A stretch of 64,000 nucleotides of DNA from Paludibacterium paludis (GTDB lineage Bacteria; Pseudomonadota; Gammaproteobacteria; Burkholderiales; Chromobacteriaceae), in contig NZ_CP069161.1 in assembly GCF_018802605.1 (NCBI RefSeq), positions 2,232,001-2,296,000 on the forward strand. Reading direction: 5' to 3'. The notes beneath the pieces are model-generated. The model saw only the letters and a program-made list of their open reading frames with translations, was not told the origin of the DNA and did not search any database. This document shows, in pieces, positions 1 to 8,713 of this stretch (its first letter is position 1; each line of letters starts with the position of its first letter). A program made the position numbers and the translations under genes.

Positions 1-1
1 G

Positions 2-64
2 GTGAGCTTCGATGTCACCACCGGCCCGAAAGGCAAGCAGGCTTCGAACATCTCGGTGCTGTAA
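2..64 (+). CDS. Cold-shock protein, 3' end only
   Basis: Only the last 20 codons and a TAA stop are inside the window. They read VSFDVTTGPKGKQASNISVL, which matches the C-terminal strand of CspA-type single-domain nucleic-acid-binding proteins of betaproteobacteria (family tail VxFDVxxGPKGxQAxN). These proteins act as RNA chaperones in the cytoplasm. A rho-independent terminator follows about 55 bases downstream. The particular paralogue cannot be told from this fragment. Confidence 0.8.
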   Translation: MSFDVTTGPKGKQASNISVL

Positions 65-117
65 AGTACTGCGAAAGACCCGGCCCAGACCGGAACGCGC
101 CGGCTCCCCCGGCCCGG

Positions 118-149
118 AAAAAAGCCCTGTGTATTTCACAGGGCTTTTA
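118..149 (+). terminator. Rho-independent terminator between csp and pta (bidirectional)
   Basis: A perfect stem AAAAGCCCTGTG / CACAGGGCTTTT closes a TATTT loop. A-rich and T-rich flanks make it usable on both strands, so it can end both the cold-shock gene (plus) and the pta-end transcript (minus) arriving from the other side. Confidence 0.85.
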
Positions 150-177
150 TCATGTCCGTCCGGCATCGCGAACGAGA

Positions 178-2262
178 TCAGGCGGTCGCCTGAATGGCGG
201 TCAGGGCGATCGTGTAGACGATATCGTCGACCAGCGCTCCGCGCGACAGATCATTGACCGGTTTTCTCAATCCCTGCAGCATCGGCCCGACCGATACCAC
301 GCCGGCGGATCGTTGAACCGCCTTGTAGGTGGTATTGCCGGTATTCAGGTCGGGGAACACGAACACGTTGGCCCGCCCCGCCACCTCGCTGCCCGGCGCT
401 TTCTGGCGCCCGACCGATTCGACACTGGCCGCATCGTACTGCATCGGCCCGTCGATCAGCAGATCCGGACGCTTCTCCCTCGCGATCCGTGTCGCCTCCC
501 GAACCTTTTCGACATCCGAGCCGCTGCCCGACGAACCGGTCGAGTAGGAAATCATCGCCACCCGGGGATTGAGGCCGAAGGCCCGGGCCGAATCGGCCGA
601 CTGGATGGCGATATCCGCCAGCTGGCCGGCATCCGGATCGGGATTGACCGCGCAGTCGCCGTAAACCAGCACCTGATCGGGCATCAGCATGAAGAACACG
701 CTCGATACGATGCTCGCGCCCGGCGCGGTCTTGATCAGTTGCAAGGCGGGCCGGATCGTGTTGGCCGTGGTGTGCACGGCGCCGGACACCAGGCCATCCA
801 CCTCGGCGGTCGCCAGCATCATGGTGCCCAGCACCACGCTGTCCTCCAGCAGCTCCTCGGCCTGCGCGGGTGTCAGCCCTTTACTTTTGCGCAACTCAAC
901 CATGGGCGCGACATAACGGTCGGCCACGGCGCGGGGCGCCAAGATTTCGATATCGTGCGGCAACGTCACGCCCTGCGCCTCGGCGACCTGGCGGATCCTA
1001 TCCGGCTCGCCGATCAGGACACATCTGGCGATGCCCTTTTCGTGACAGATGGCGGCGGCCTGAATGGTGCGGGGCTCATCGCCCTCGGGCAGCACGATCC
1101 GTTTGTTCGCGCGGCGCGCGCTTTCGATCAACCGATGGCGGAACGCCGGCGGCGGCAAGCGGACTTCGCGCGGCTCGCCGATCTTGCGCACCAGCGCGCT
1201 GGTATCGAGGCGCTCGGCGACAAAATCGACCAGAGCCTGCATGCGTTCGCCATCCTCGGCCGACACGCGACGGTCAAGATGGGCCAGACGGGTACTGGTG
1301 TCGAAGGTGTCGCAACCGGTCGACAGGATGGTGAGACCGGCCTGGCAGGCTGACTGGATCAGCGGCTGAATGCCCGGCGACACCGGCTCGCCGCAGGTCA
1401 GCAATAAGCCGGCCAGCGGAACGCCGCGCAGCATGGCCAGCGCGGTGGCGAGAATCACGTCGCTGCGGTCCCCCGGCGCGATCACCAACGTCCCGGGGCG
1501 CAGGCGGTCGGCCATTTTTTCCACGGTGCGGGCCGCCACCACGGTATCGCGCATGCGGGCCTGCTCGATCAGCCCAGCGTGATCGATTCTTAAATCCAGC
1601 GCGGAAACGACATCCAGCAGGCGCGGAGCATCCAGTTTCTCGTCGAAAGGAACGCAACCGAGCAGCGGGATATCGCAACCGTTGGACTGCAGCGCATCGC
1701 ACAACGCAGGCAGGGCGTGGCAGGCATCGCTGCGATTGAGCAGCAAACCGGCCACGTCGGCGCCGCCCGGACTGTACTGACGCCGCACCAGCCGCACGCA
1801 CTCGGCGATATCGCGGGCATCGCGATGCGCGCCGGAGAGCACCAACAGCAGCTCGGCGGAAAGGCTGCCCGCCATATCGGCATTCAGCCGGGTGATGGTC
1901 TCCACGTCGCAATCCGGCACCAGTCCTTCGACGATCAGCACATCGCAGTCTTGCTGGGCTTCTTCCGCCAGCCTCACCACCTCCTCCATCAGGGTGGCGA
2001 GGTCGCCGTCGCGCAGCATCGATCTGGCCTGCGCAAAAGGAATGGCGGGAGGCGCGTCGATCGAGCAGATCTGCCGGGCGAAATGGCAGGACAACTCTCG
2101 GCCCGCCGAATTCGCCGTCGGCTGGGCGATCGGCTTGACGAAGCCGGCCTTGATGCCGTCGCGCGCCAGCGCGTGCACCAAACCCAGCGTCATGGATGTC
2201 AGGCCGGCATCGGCGCCATGCGGCACCAGGAAAAACACCCGTTTGGGTTGTCGTGAGGTCAT
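178..2262 (-). CDS. pta: Phosphate acetyltransferase
   Basis: Converts acetyl-CoA and phosphate to acetyl phosphate in the cytoplasm, feeding acetate kinase. About 694 residues, the long Pta architecture. Residues 1-200 form a cobQ/BioD-like P-loop-type region (start FFLVPHGADAGLTS), followed by a DRTGG-type regulatory middle (around GTLVIAPGDRSDVI), then the C-terminal PTA_PTB catalytic domain from about 380, with VLPEGDEPRT and a C-terminal SVGPMLQGL. Two ATGs stand in tandem (2265 and 2262). The ribosome site AAGGAG is 3 bases from the first and 6 from the second, so I chose the second. It lies 55 bases downstream of ackA on the same strand, the usual ackA-pta operon. E. coli Pta is 714 residues. 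Confidence 0.95.
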   Translation of the reverse strand: MTSRQPKRVFFLVPHGADAGLTSMTLGLVHALARDGIKAGFVKPIAQPTANSAGRELSCHFARQICSIDAPPAIPFAQARSMLRDGDLATLMEEVVRLAEEAQQDCDVLIVEGLVPDCDVETITRLNADMAGSLSAELLLVLSGAHRDARDIAECVRLVRRQYSPGGADVAGLLLNRSDACHALPALCDALQSNGCDIPLLGCVPFDEKLDAPRLLDVVSALDLRIDHAGLIEQARMRDTVVAARTVEKMADRLRPGTLVIAPGDRSDVILATALAMLRGVPLAGLLLTCGEPVSPGIQPLIQSACQAGLTILSTGCDTFDTSTRLAHLDRRVSAEDGERMQALVDFVAERLDTSALVRKIGEPREVRLPPPAFRHRLIESARRANKRIVLPEGDEPRTIQAAAICHEKGIARCVLIGEPDRIRQVAEAQGVTLPHDIEILAPRAVADRYVAPMVELRKSKGLTPAQAEELLEDSVVLGTMMLATAEVDGLVSGAVHTTANTIRPALQLIKTAPGASIVSSVFFMLMPDQVLVYGDCAVNPDPDAGQLADIAIQSADSARAFGLNPRVAMISYSTGSSGSGSDVEKVREATRIAREKRPDLLIDGPMQYDAASVESVGRQKAPGSEVAGRANVFVFPDLNTGNTTYKAVQRSAGVVSVGPMLQGLRKPVNDLSRGALVDDIVYTIALTAIQATA

Positions 2263-2317
2263 CATTCACTCCTTGGCGCCGCCCGCGACGGAATCGGCGC
2301 CGCCATCGTGTTTTCGC

Positions 2318-3511
2318 TTACAATCCGGCCAGTTCGGCGGTATCGCGCGCGATCATCCATTCCTCGTTGGTCGCCATGACCATCGCCATCACACTGCCCG
2401 GGCGGCTGATCAAGCCCCCCGCGCCGCGCACGGCGCGTTCGTTGGCGGCCGGGTCGATCGCAAACCCGAAGATCTTCAGGCGGGCCAGGGTTTTTTCCCG
2501 CAGCAGGCTGGAGTTTTCACCGATGCCACCGGTGAAAACCAGCGCGTCGAGGCGCTCCAGGGAGCTGGCCAACCCGCCCAGAAGACGGGCGAGGCGGTGC
2601 GCGAACATATCCAGCGCGAGCTGGGCATCCTTGTTACCCTCCGCGGCGGCGTCCTCGAGCGCCCGGCAGTCGCTGGAAAGCCCGGAAATCCCGAGCAGAC
2701 CGCTCTGCTTGTTGAGCAGGGAGTCGATGCCATCCAGGTCCAGCCCCTCCTTGCGGGCGATAAAGGTGACGGCGGCCGGATCGATATCGCCCGAGCGGGT
2801 CCCCATCACCAGCCCCTCCAGGGGTGTCATGCCCATGGTGGTGTCGACACACCGGCCGTTGCTCACCGCCGTGGCCGACGCGCCATTGCCCAGGTGCGCG
2901 ATGAGAATGCCGTGGCGTTCCGGGTCCAGCCCCAGAGTCGCGACGGTTTCCGACGCGATGAAACGGTGGCTGGTGCCGTGCATGCCATATCGGCGCACGC
3001 CGTAGTCGTGGTAAAAGCGTTGCGGGATCGCATACATGTACGCCGCCCTGGGCAGCGTCTGGTGGAAGGCCGTATCGAATACGACCGCCTGCGGCAGCGC
3101 GGGGAATGCCGCGCGGGCGGCGCGAATGCCCACGAGGTGCCCGGGATTATGCAACGGGGCGAGGGAGCTGCACGCTTCGATGCCTTCGATCACTCCGTCA
3201 TCCACCAGCACCGATGCCTGAAAACGCTCGCCGCCATGCACGATGCGATGCCCCACGGCCGCCACGCCGTCCAGCCAGCCGTGGTTTTCCATGAAACGGG
3301 TCAGCGCCGACATGGCCTCCTCGTGGCGCCCTCCGTCAAGAGACTCGGTTTTTTTCCCTTCGGAGGTTTTGAAGGTGATGCGGGCGTCGGCGAGGCCCAG
3401 ACATTCGGCGAGGCCCGACAGCAGTGGCTCGCGCGAGTCTTTCGGCAACAAGGCGAATTTCACCGAGGAGCTGCCGCAGTTGATGACCAGGATTTGCTTG
3501 GAAGTCGTCAT
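2318..3511 (-). CDS. ackA: Acetate kinase
   Basis: Transfers phosphate from acetyl phosphate to ADP, giving acetate and ATP; the substrate-level ATP step of mixed-acid fermentation. About 397 residues, the normal AckA length. Visible family motifs are ILVINCGSSSVK at the N-terminus, VGHRIVHGGE, HLGNGAS and FTGGIGENS. The frame stays open 33 bases further upstream to an ATG at 3544, but family alignment favours the start reading MTTSKQILVINCG. No strong ribosome site precedes either start, which suggests coupling to pflA, whose stop lies 47 bases upstream. It sits between pflA and pta, all on the minus strand. Confidence 0.95.
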   Translation of the reverse strand: MTTSKQILVINCGSSSVKFALLPKDSREPLLSGLAECLGLADARITFKTSEGKKTESLDGGRHEEAMSALTRFMENHGWLDGVAAVGHRIVHGGERFQASVLVDDGVIEGIEACSSLAPLHNPGHLVGIRAARAAFPALPQAVVFDTAFHQTLPRAAYMYAIPQRFYHDYGVRRYGMHGTSHRFIASETVATLGLDPERHGILIAHLGNGASATAVSNGRCVDTTMGMTPLEGLVMGTRSGDIDPAAVTFIARKEGLDLDGIDSLLNKQSGLLGISGLSSDCRALEDAAAEGNKDAQLALDMFAHRLARLLGGLASSLERLDALVFTGGIGENSSLLREKTLARLKIFGFAIDPAANERAVRGAGGLISRPGSVMAMVMATNEEWMIARDTAELAGL

Positions 3512-3558
3512 GATGGTCACATCTTTATCTGATTGAAGAATCATCGAAAATCATCGTG

Positions 3559-4329
3559 TCAGGTCACGGTCAGGCCGCGGTCGGCGAACAGCGCCCGGGC
3601 GCGCGCCACGGCCTCGGGCGTCGGCACCGGCGTATCACCCAGCTCGTATACCTTGCCCAACTTCGCCCATTTGTCCTTGCCCAACTGGTGGAACGGCAGC
3701 ACTTCCACCCGTTCCACCACCGGCCCCAGGCCCGCCACGAAATCCGCCAGCGCCGCGATGTCCGCGTCCGCGTCGGTCAGTCCCGGCACCAGCACATAGC
3801 GGATCCACATCGGTTTCCCCAGCCGCGCCAGACGCCGCGCGAACGCCAGCGTCGGCGCCAGATCCTGGCCGGTCAGACGCCGGTAAACCGCCGGATCGCT
3901 ATGTTTGATGTCCAGCAGCACCAGATCCACCGCCTCGAACCAGGCGTCGTCCACCTCTTCGTGCAGGAAGCCCTGGGTGTCCAGCGCCGTGTGCAGGCCG
4001 AAGCGCGCCTTGATCTCACCGAGCAGCGCGCCGACGAAGTCCGCCTGCATCAAGGGCTCGCCGCCCGACACCGTCACCCCGCCGGCGAACTTCAGGAAAC
4101 GCGCGTAGGGCGCGACCTCGGCCAGCGCCGCGTCCAGGTTCACTTCCCGGCCATTGTGCAGCTTCCAGGTGTCCGGGTTGTGGCAGTACAGGCAACGGAA
4201 CTGACAGCCTGACGTGAAAAACACGAAACGCATTCCGGGACCGTCGACCCCGGCGCCGCTTTCAGTCGAATGCAGGTAGCCGGCCACCGTTTCTGCAGGA
4301 ACTATCTGACTCTTTATGGCGATATCCAT
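3559..4329 (-). CDS. pflA: Pyruvate formate-lyase activating enzyme (radical SAM)
   Basis: Uses a 4Fe-4S cluster and S-adenosylmethionine to place the glycyl radical on PflB. About 256 residues. The radical SAM signature C-x3-C-x2-C is plain (GCQFRCLYCHNPDTW), preceded by GPGMRFVFFTSG and followed by VSGGEPLMQ, the SAM-binding GGE motif. The frame is open far upstream inside pflB, but that part is a GC-rich shadow. The start at 4329 has AGGGAG eight bases before it. A second possible ATG is at 4359. The gene lies 59 bases downstream of pflB. Confidence 0.94.
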   Translation of the reverse strand: MDIAIKSQIVPAETVAGYLHSTESGAGVDGPGMRFVFFTSGCQFRCLYCHNPDTWKLHNGREVNLDAALAEVAPYARFLKFAGGVTVSGGEPLMQADFVGALLGEIKARFGLHTALDTQGFLHEEVDDAWFEAVDLVLLDIKHSDPAVYRRLTGQDLAPTLAFARRLARLGKPMWIRYVLVPGLTDADADIAALADFVAGLGPVVERVEVLPFHQLGKDKWAKLGKVYELGDTPVPTPEAVARARALFADRGLTVT

Positions 4330-4388
4330 GGCGCCGACTCCCTGTTGTTTGACAAACATGGCCGGGGCGGAGCCCCGGCCAACCACCG

Positions 4389-6647
4389 TTACATGCCGGC
4401 GTGGAAAGTGCGGTTGAGAACGTCCAGCTGCTGCTCGCGCGTCAGCTTCACGAAATTCACCGCGTAACCCGACACCCGGATCGTCAGCTGCGGATAGCGC
4501 TCCGGATGCGCCATCGCCTCCAGGAGCGTCTCCTTGCGGAACACGTTCACATTCACGTGGAACCCGCCCGCCGCCGCGAAACCGTCCAGGCAGTTGCCCA
4601 GGTTCGCGATCCGCTCTTCGGCCGTGTGCCCCAGCGCGTCCGGCGTCGCCGACGCCGTCCAGCTGATCCCGTCCAGCGCCGCCTCGTACGGCAGCTTCGC
4701 CACCGACGCCCCGGCCGCCACGAAACCCTTCACGTCGCGGCCGTTCATCGGGTTCGCCCCCGGCGCGAACGGCTCGCCCGCCCGCCGGCCGCACGGCGTG
4801 TTGCCGGTCTTCTTGCCGTACACCACGTTCGAGGTGATCGTCAGCACCGACTGCGTCGGCAGCGCGTCACGGTAGAACACCGGCTGCGCCCGCACCTTCG
4901 CCATGAAGGTCTCGGTCAGCCACACCGCGATGCGGTCCGCCCGGTCGTCGTTGTTGCCGTAGGCCGGGTACTCGCCGATCACCCGGTAGTCCACCGCCAG
5001 CCCCGCCTCGTTGCGGATCACTTCCACCCGCGCATGGCGGATCGCCGACAGCGAGTCCGCCGCCACCGACAACCCGGCGATGCCGCACGCCATGGTGCGC
5101 AGGATGTCGCGGTCGTGCAGCGCCATCTCGATACGCTCGTAGGCGTACTTGTCGTGCATGTAGTGGATCGCGTTGAGCGCCTTCACGTAGGTCGCCGCCA
5201 GCCAGTCCATCATCGTGTCGAACTTCGCCAGCACCTCGTCGTAATCCAGCACGTCCGCGGTGATCGGCGTGAAGCCTTCGGCCACCGTCACGCCGCTCTT
5301 CTCGTCCACCCCGCCGTTGATCGCGTACAGCAGCGCCTTGGCCAGGTTCGCCCGCGCCCCGAAGAACTGCATCTGCTTGCCGATGCGCATCGCCGACACG
5401 CAGCAGGCGATGCCGTAGTCGTCGCCCCAGTGCGGCCGCATCAGGTCGTCGTTCTCGTACTGGATCGCGCTGGTGTCGATCGACACCCGGGCGCAGAAGT
5501 CCTTGAAGCCGCGCGGCAGCGCCGTCGACCACAGCACCGTCAGGTTCGGCTCCGGCGCCGGCCCCAGGTTGTACAGGGTATTGAGGAAGCGGAAGCTCGA
5601 CTTGCTCACCAGCGGACGGCCGTCCTCGCCCATCCCGCCGATCGATTCGGTCACCCAGGTCGGGTCGCCCGAGAACAGCTGGTCGTAGTCCGGCGTGCGC
5701 AGGAAGCGCACGATGCGCAGCTTGATCACCAGGTCGTCGATCAGCTCCTGCGCCCCCTCCTCGGTGAGCGCTCCCGCCGCCAGGTCGCGCTCGATATAGA
5801 TGTCCAGGAAGGTCGACACCCGGCCGAACGACATCGCCGCGCCGTTCTGCTCCTTCACCGCCGCGAGGTAGGCGAAATAGGTCCACTGCACCGCTTCGCG
5901 CGCGCTGGCCGCCGGCCGGCGGATATCGTACCCGTAGCGCGACGCCATCTCGCGCAATTCGTCGAGCGCGCGCCACTGCTCGCTCAATTCCTCGCGCTGG
6001 CGCAGCACCGCCTCGCTGAACGGCACGTTGTCCAGCTCGTGGAACGCCTTCTGGCGCTCCTCGCGCAGGAAGTCGGTGCCGTACAGCGCCACGCGGCGGT
6101 AGTCGCCGATGATGCGCCCGCGCCCGTAGGCATCGGGCAGCCCGGTGATCACCCCGGACTTGCGCGCCGCGAGAATGTCCGGCGAATAGACGTCGAACAC
6201 CCCCTGATTGTGGCTCTTGCGGTAGCGGCTCCAGATCTCGCGCACCGCCGGCTCCAGCTCGAAGCCGTAAGCCGCGAGACCGCTCTCGACCATGCGCAGG
6301 CCGCCATTGGGCATGATGGCGCGCTTGAGCGGCGCGTCGGTCTGCAGGCCGACGATCAGCTCGCGCGAAGCGTCGATATAGCCCGGGTCATGGGCGGTGA
6401 TCGAACTCGCGCGATCGGCCGACACGGCCAGGACGCCACGAGCGCGTTCTTCGCGGAACAGCTCCTCCAGCTTCGCCCACACCGCGCGGGTGCGCTCGGT
6501 GGCTCCGGCCAGGAACGTCGCGTCGCCTTCGTAGGGTCGGTAGTTCAGTTGAATGAAGTTACGGACGTCCACATCGCTTTGCCATTGGCCTGCGGCGAAC
6601 CCGCGCCAGGGGTTGGCTTGCGTTGCATCGTGTGTCAGGGCATCCAT
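4389..6647 (-). CDS. pflB: Formate acetyltransferase (pyruvate formate-lyase)
   Basis: Cleaves pyruvate with CoA to acetyl-CoA and formate by glycyl-radical chemistry under anoxia. About 752 residues (E. coli 760). The catalytic cysteine pair is seen in IACCVSAM, and the C-terminal glycyl-radical loop in [10 protein letters not shown] chose the ATG at 6647 because AAGGAG lies six to seven bases upstream; a 15-residue extension to 6692 has no ribosome site. An FNR-type dyad and -10 element lie about 70-110 bases upstream. Together with focA upstream and pflA downstream it forms the classical pfl unit. Confidence 0.96.
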   Translation of the reverse strand: MDALTHDATQANPWRGFAAGQWQSDVDVRNFIQLNYRPYEGDATFLAGATERTRAVWAKLEELFREERARGVLAVSADRASSITAHDPGYIDASRELIVGLQTDAPLKRAIMPNGGLRMVESGLAAYGFELEPAVREIWSRYRKSHNQGVFDVYSPDILAARKSGVITGLPDAYGRGRIIGDYRRVALYGTDFLREERQKAFHELDNVPFSEAVLRQREELSEQWRALDELREMASRYGYDIRRPAASAREAVQWTYFAYLAAVKEQNGAAMSFGRVSTFLDIYIERDLAAGALTEEGAQELIDDLVIKLRIVRFLRTPDYDQLFSGDPTWVTESIGGMGEDGRPLVSKSSFRFLNTLYNLGPAPEPNLTVLWSTALPRGFKDFCARVSIDTSAIQYENDDLMRPHWGDDYGIACCVSAMRIGKQMQFFGARANLAKALLYAINGGVDEKSGVTVAEGFTPITADVLDYDEVLAKFDTMMDWLAATYVKALNAIHYMHDKYAYERIEMALHDRDILRTMACGIAGLSVAADSLSAIRHARVEVIRNEAGLAVDYRVIGEYPAYGNNDDRADRIAVWLTETFMAKVRAQPVFYRDALPTQSVLTITSNVVYGKKTGNTPCGRRAGEPFAPGANPMNGRDVKGFVAAGASVAKLPYEAALDGISWTASATPDALGHTAEERIANLGNCLDGFAAAGGFHVNVNVFRKETLLEAMAHPERYPQLTIRVSGYAVNFVKLTREQQLDVLNRTFHAGM

Positions 6648-6715
6648 ATACGACTCCTTCTTGGCGAATGGGTGAAGGCGGCATCCCGCCAAATCATCAT
6701 GTTCTAATGTTTCAC

Positions 6716-6756
6716 ATTCTACGTTCGTGTTTGAAAATGAATTTGACCAAGATCAA
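6716..6756 (-). promoter_or_regulatory. Probable FNR-activated promoter of pflB
   Basis: On the minus strand the dyad TTGATCTTGGTCAA (6756-6743) matches the FNR/Anr consensus TTGAT-N4-ATCAA in nine of ten half-site bases. A good -10, TAGAAT, lies at 6721-6716. A start about seven bases past the -10 would put the dyad centre near -41.5, the class II FNR position, where no separate -35 is needed. Site and spacing are seen; activation by FNR is inference. Confidence 0.75.
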
Positions 6757-6948
6757 CTGCGATTCATGACGGAAAAAGCGGTGCGCACCTAGCGCGACGC
6801 ACAGGAAAATTGGAATTTTTCTTTTTTTTCATAAAGTTGACAGAAAAAACGGAAAACGCAATGGAAAATGGAAATATTCGAAAACGAACATGACAGAAGC
6901 GTCGCACGCAAAAACGATCACTGCGCGCGACGCGGGGCAAGGCGAAAT

Positions 6949-7728
6949 TTATTCAGAAAGGGTATGACGCTCAAGAAGGTAGACAACCAGGCCGACGCCC
7001 AGGGCGCCGCCGGCGATATTGCCGAGCGTGGCGGGAATCAGGTTATGCAAAACCCCAGCCGCATCAAGCCCCGGCATGGCGTGCAGAAACGCCAGCGCAA
7101 AGAAAGCCATATTGGCGATACTGTGCTCGAAACCCGAGAAAAAGAACACGAACACAAGAAAAAGCACCATCAGCAACCGGGCCACGTCGCCCGTCATTCG
7201 CAACGGCACCCAAACCGCCAGACAGATAATCCAGTTACAGAGCACTCCTTTCCAGAAAATCTCGCCGGCGGTGGCGTGAATCTTGTGCGCCACCACATTG
7301 AACAGCAGATGATCCTGCGGCAGCACACCCATGCCGCCGGCTCCGGCGTAGACGTGAACAAAAAGGAGAATTCCCAGAAGATTGCCGGAATACACCATCA
7401 CCCAGCTGCGAGCCAGGCTGCACGCCCGGCAACGGCCGCTGAGCGCCCCCACGGCAAAGTACATGACATTGCTGGTGAACAGCTCCAGCTTGCAAAAGAT
7501 GATGCTCGCCAGGGCCACCCCGAAAAAACCGGCCGTCGGAATGTAGTATCCGGCGGCGCCTCCGGCGAGAAACACCTGCCCCAACTTGAGACTGACGGTC
7601 AACACGACCGCGATCAACGCCCCGGCCAGTCCTGCGCTCAATAAATAACGGCCGGGCGACTGATGCAGAACAACCTGCTTGGACGCGGCCTCGGCCACCA
7701 CATAGGATAAAGAAGAGGTTGTGCTCAT
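6949..7728 (-). CDS. focA: Formate channel of the FNT family
   Basis: Inner-membrane pentameric channel moving formate in or out, balancing the product of PflB. About 259 residues with six hydrophobic helices. The FNT hallmark is present as GFEHSIANM, containing the gating histidine and the Asn of the F-x-H-x-x-A-N motif. The frame extends 19 residues upstream to 7785; the start at MSTTSSLSY fits other FocA proteins, though its ribosome site is weak. It lies 301 bases upstream of pflB on the same strand, with its own FNR-type promoter. A nitrite channel (NirC) is less likely given the pfl neighbours. Confidence 0.9.
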   Translation of the reverse strand: MSTTSSLSYVVAEAASKQVVLHQSPGRYLLSAGLAGALIAVVLTVSLKLGQVFLAGGAAGYYIPTAGFFGVALASIIFCKLELFTSNVMYFAVGALSGRCRACSLARSWVMVYSGNLLGILLFVHVYAGAGGMGVLPQDHLLFNVVAHKIHATAGEIFWKGVLCNWIICLAVWVPLRMTGDVARLLMVLFLVFVFFFSGFEHSIANMAFFALAFLHAMPGLDAAGVLHNLIPATLGNIAGGALGVGLVVYLLERHTLSE

Positions 7729-7813
7729 ACCGTTTGACTTCGCATGCAAAGGCGGACCCGGGACCGTGCGGGCCCGGCTGCTCACCGGTTCGTTTGTGGG
7801 TTTTTGCGAAAAA

Positions 7814-7856
7814 ATTGTATGTTCGATTTACGACATTGATGTTTGATTCCGATCAA
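7814..7856 (-). promoter_or_regulatory. Probable FNR-activated promoter of focA
   Basis: The dyad TTGATTCCGATCAA at 7843-7856 is a perfect TTGAT-N4-ATCAA FNR-type site (on the minus strand TTGATCGGAATCAA). A -10 hexamer TACAAT lies at 7819-7814 on the minus strand. The predicted start near 7807 puts the dyad centre near -42, again class II geometry. It is about 85 bases upstream of the focA start. Confidence 0.8.
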
Positions 7857-8500
7857 CACAACCACACAAGCAACGTCAAAAAACTCCATGGCATAGCCGC
7901 GTCACCGCCGTGAGATACCCGTCCCGCCTTGTTTAACCGCTTGCCGGCGCGGCCAATCGGCCACGAAACGAAAAATACCCAAAAGGCGAAAACCCTTCGC
8001 AACAAGGCATTATGTTTTTCGATAAAACTGGCACAAGAAAATATTGTTGCATAGCAACATTTTATGTTGCTTCGGCGTAAAAAATCCGAAAGAAACGGCT
8101 GTTTTAAAAATGCTGCATGACAGCATAAACACTTGAGAAAGGCATGCGCGCCACGAAGAAGGACAACCGGCAAGCCATTGTCCGGCAAGCCATTGTCCGG
8201 CAAGGATTTTCATCAACCATCGACACCAGGCGAAACGCACGAGAAAGACGCTTAAAGACCGACAGCGTCGCCAAACCCTCCACCACCCCTCCCGACCGCC
8301 CGACGTTTCCCCATTGATACAAACGAAAATAGTTTTGACGCTAATTGAAAGCAATAAAACCATCTATCAAACCGTTGAAAACCAGTATTTTCCTATATTT
8401 TCAGCGCGAATTTTCGTGTTTAATCATTCAGTGCTGTCGCAAAACGAAAAGAAAACGACTGTTTTTTCGCGACACATTTTCGTTTCGGCCCATCCGTCAC
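7857..8500. other. AT-richer intergenic stretch without a convincing gene
   Basis: Between the focA promoter and the sdaC control region I see no credible coding frame; the open frames have no ribosome site and no family resemblance. Base composition is clearly more AT-rich than the genes around it. It holds a short direct repeat at 8167-8204 and several scattered ACGAAAA / TTTTCGT words (for example near 8325, 8411, 8446 and 8477). Their meaning is not known to me. Confidence 0.5.
8167..8204. repeat. Short tandem repeat, 15-bp unit, 2.5 copies
   Basis: The unit CCGGCAAGCCATTGT occurs twice head to tail and is followed by an eight-base partial copy. It lies in the non-coding gap between focA and sdaC. 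Copies are identical, so it is probably recent or prone to slippage. Confidence 0.85.
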
Positions 8501-8514
8501 TTGATTAGAATCAA
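8501..8514 (+). promoter_or_regulatory. FNR-type dyad upstream of sdaC
   Basis: TTGATTAGAATCAA is a perfect TTGAT-N4-ATCAA palindrome, 200 bases upstream of the sdaC ATG. Possible -10 elements are TTCAAT (8545) and TACGAT (8557); with the latter the dyad centre would be near -61.5, a class I FNR position, but I cannot decide the promoter. It is the third such site within 1.8 kb. Confidence 0.7.
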
Positions 8515-8629
8515 CTAATGTTCTGAATTGACTCACCCTGCCGGTTCAATCGCCAGTACGATGAACATCGACAAGACCGGAAGTCCATCCCGTGGTTCTG
8601 TCCGGTCGCGACATTAACGACCGCTTTCC

Positions 8630-8671
8630 GGTTGCATGCGGAAACCGAATCTTTACCTTCCGCCGGCAACC
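8630..8671 (+). promoter_or_regulatory. Leader stem-loop upstream of sdaC
   Basis: GGTTGC-ATG-CGGAA pairs with TTCCG-CCG-GCAACC: two stems of six and five pairs separated by a symmetric internal loop, with a 14-base apical loop. About 20 bases later comes a run of seven T (near 8690-8696), then the GAGG ribosome site of sdaC. The layout could be a leader that controls sdaC, but the T run does not directly follow the stem, so simple attenuation is not proven. Confidence 0.45.
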
Positions 8672-8713
8672 ATGACGTCTTAGCTAACGTTTTTTTATTA
8701 GTGAGGCCATATC

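Noticed and set aside
3559..4794. A 411-residue pflA product starting inside pflB
   Set aside because: The first 145 residues are Arg/Gly-rich shadow of pflB; the true start at 4329 has a ribosome site.
4401..6707. A 768-residue protein opposite pflB
   Set aside because: Arg/His-rich antisense shadow of a highly biased gene; no start signals and no family.
7853..8363. Minus-strand proteins of about 116 residues in the focA-sdaC gap
   Set aside because: Overlapping frames with no ribosome sites, odd composition, and a repeat inside.
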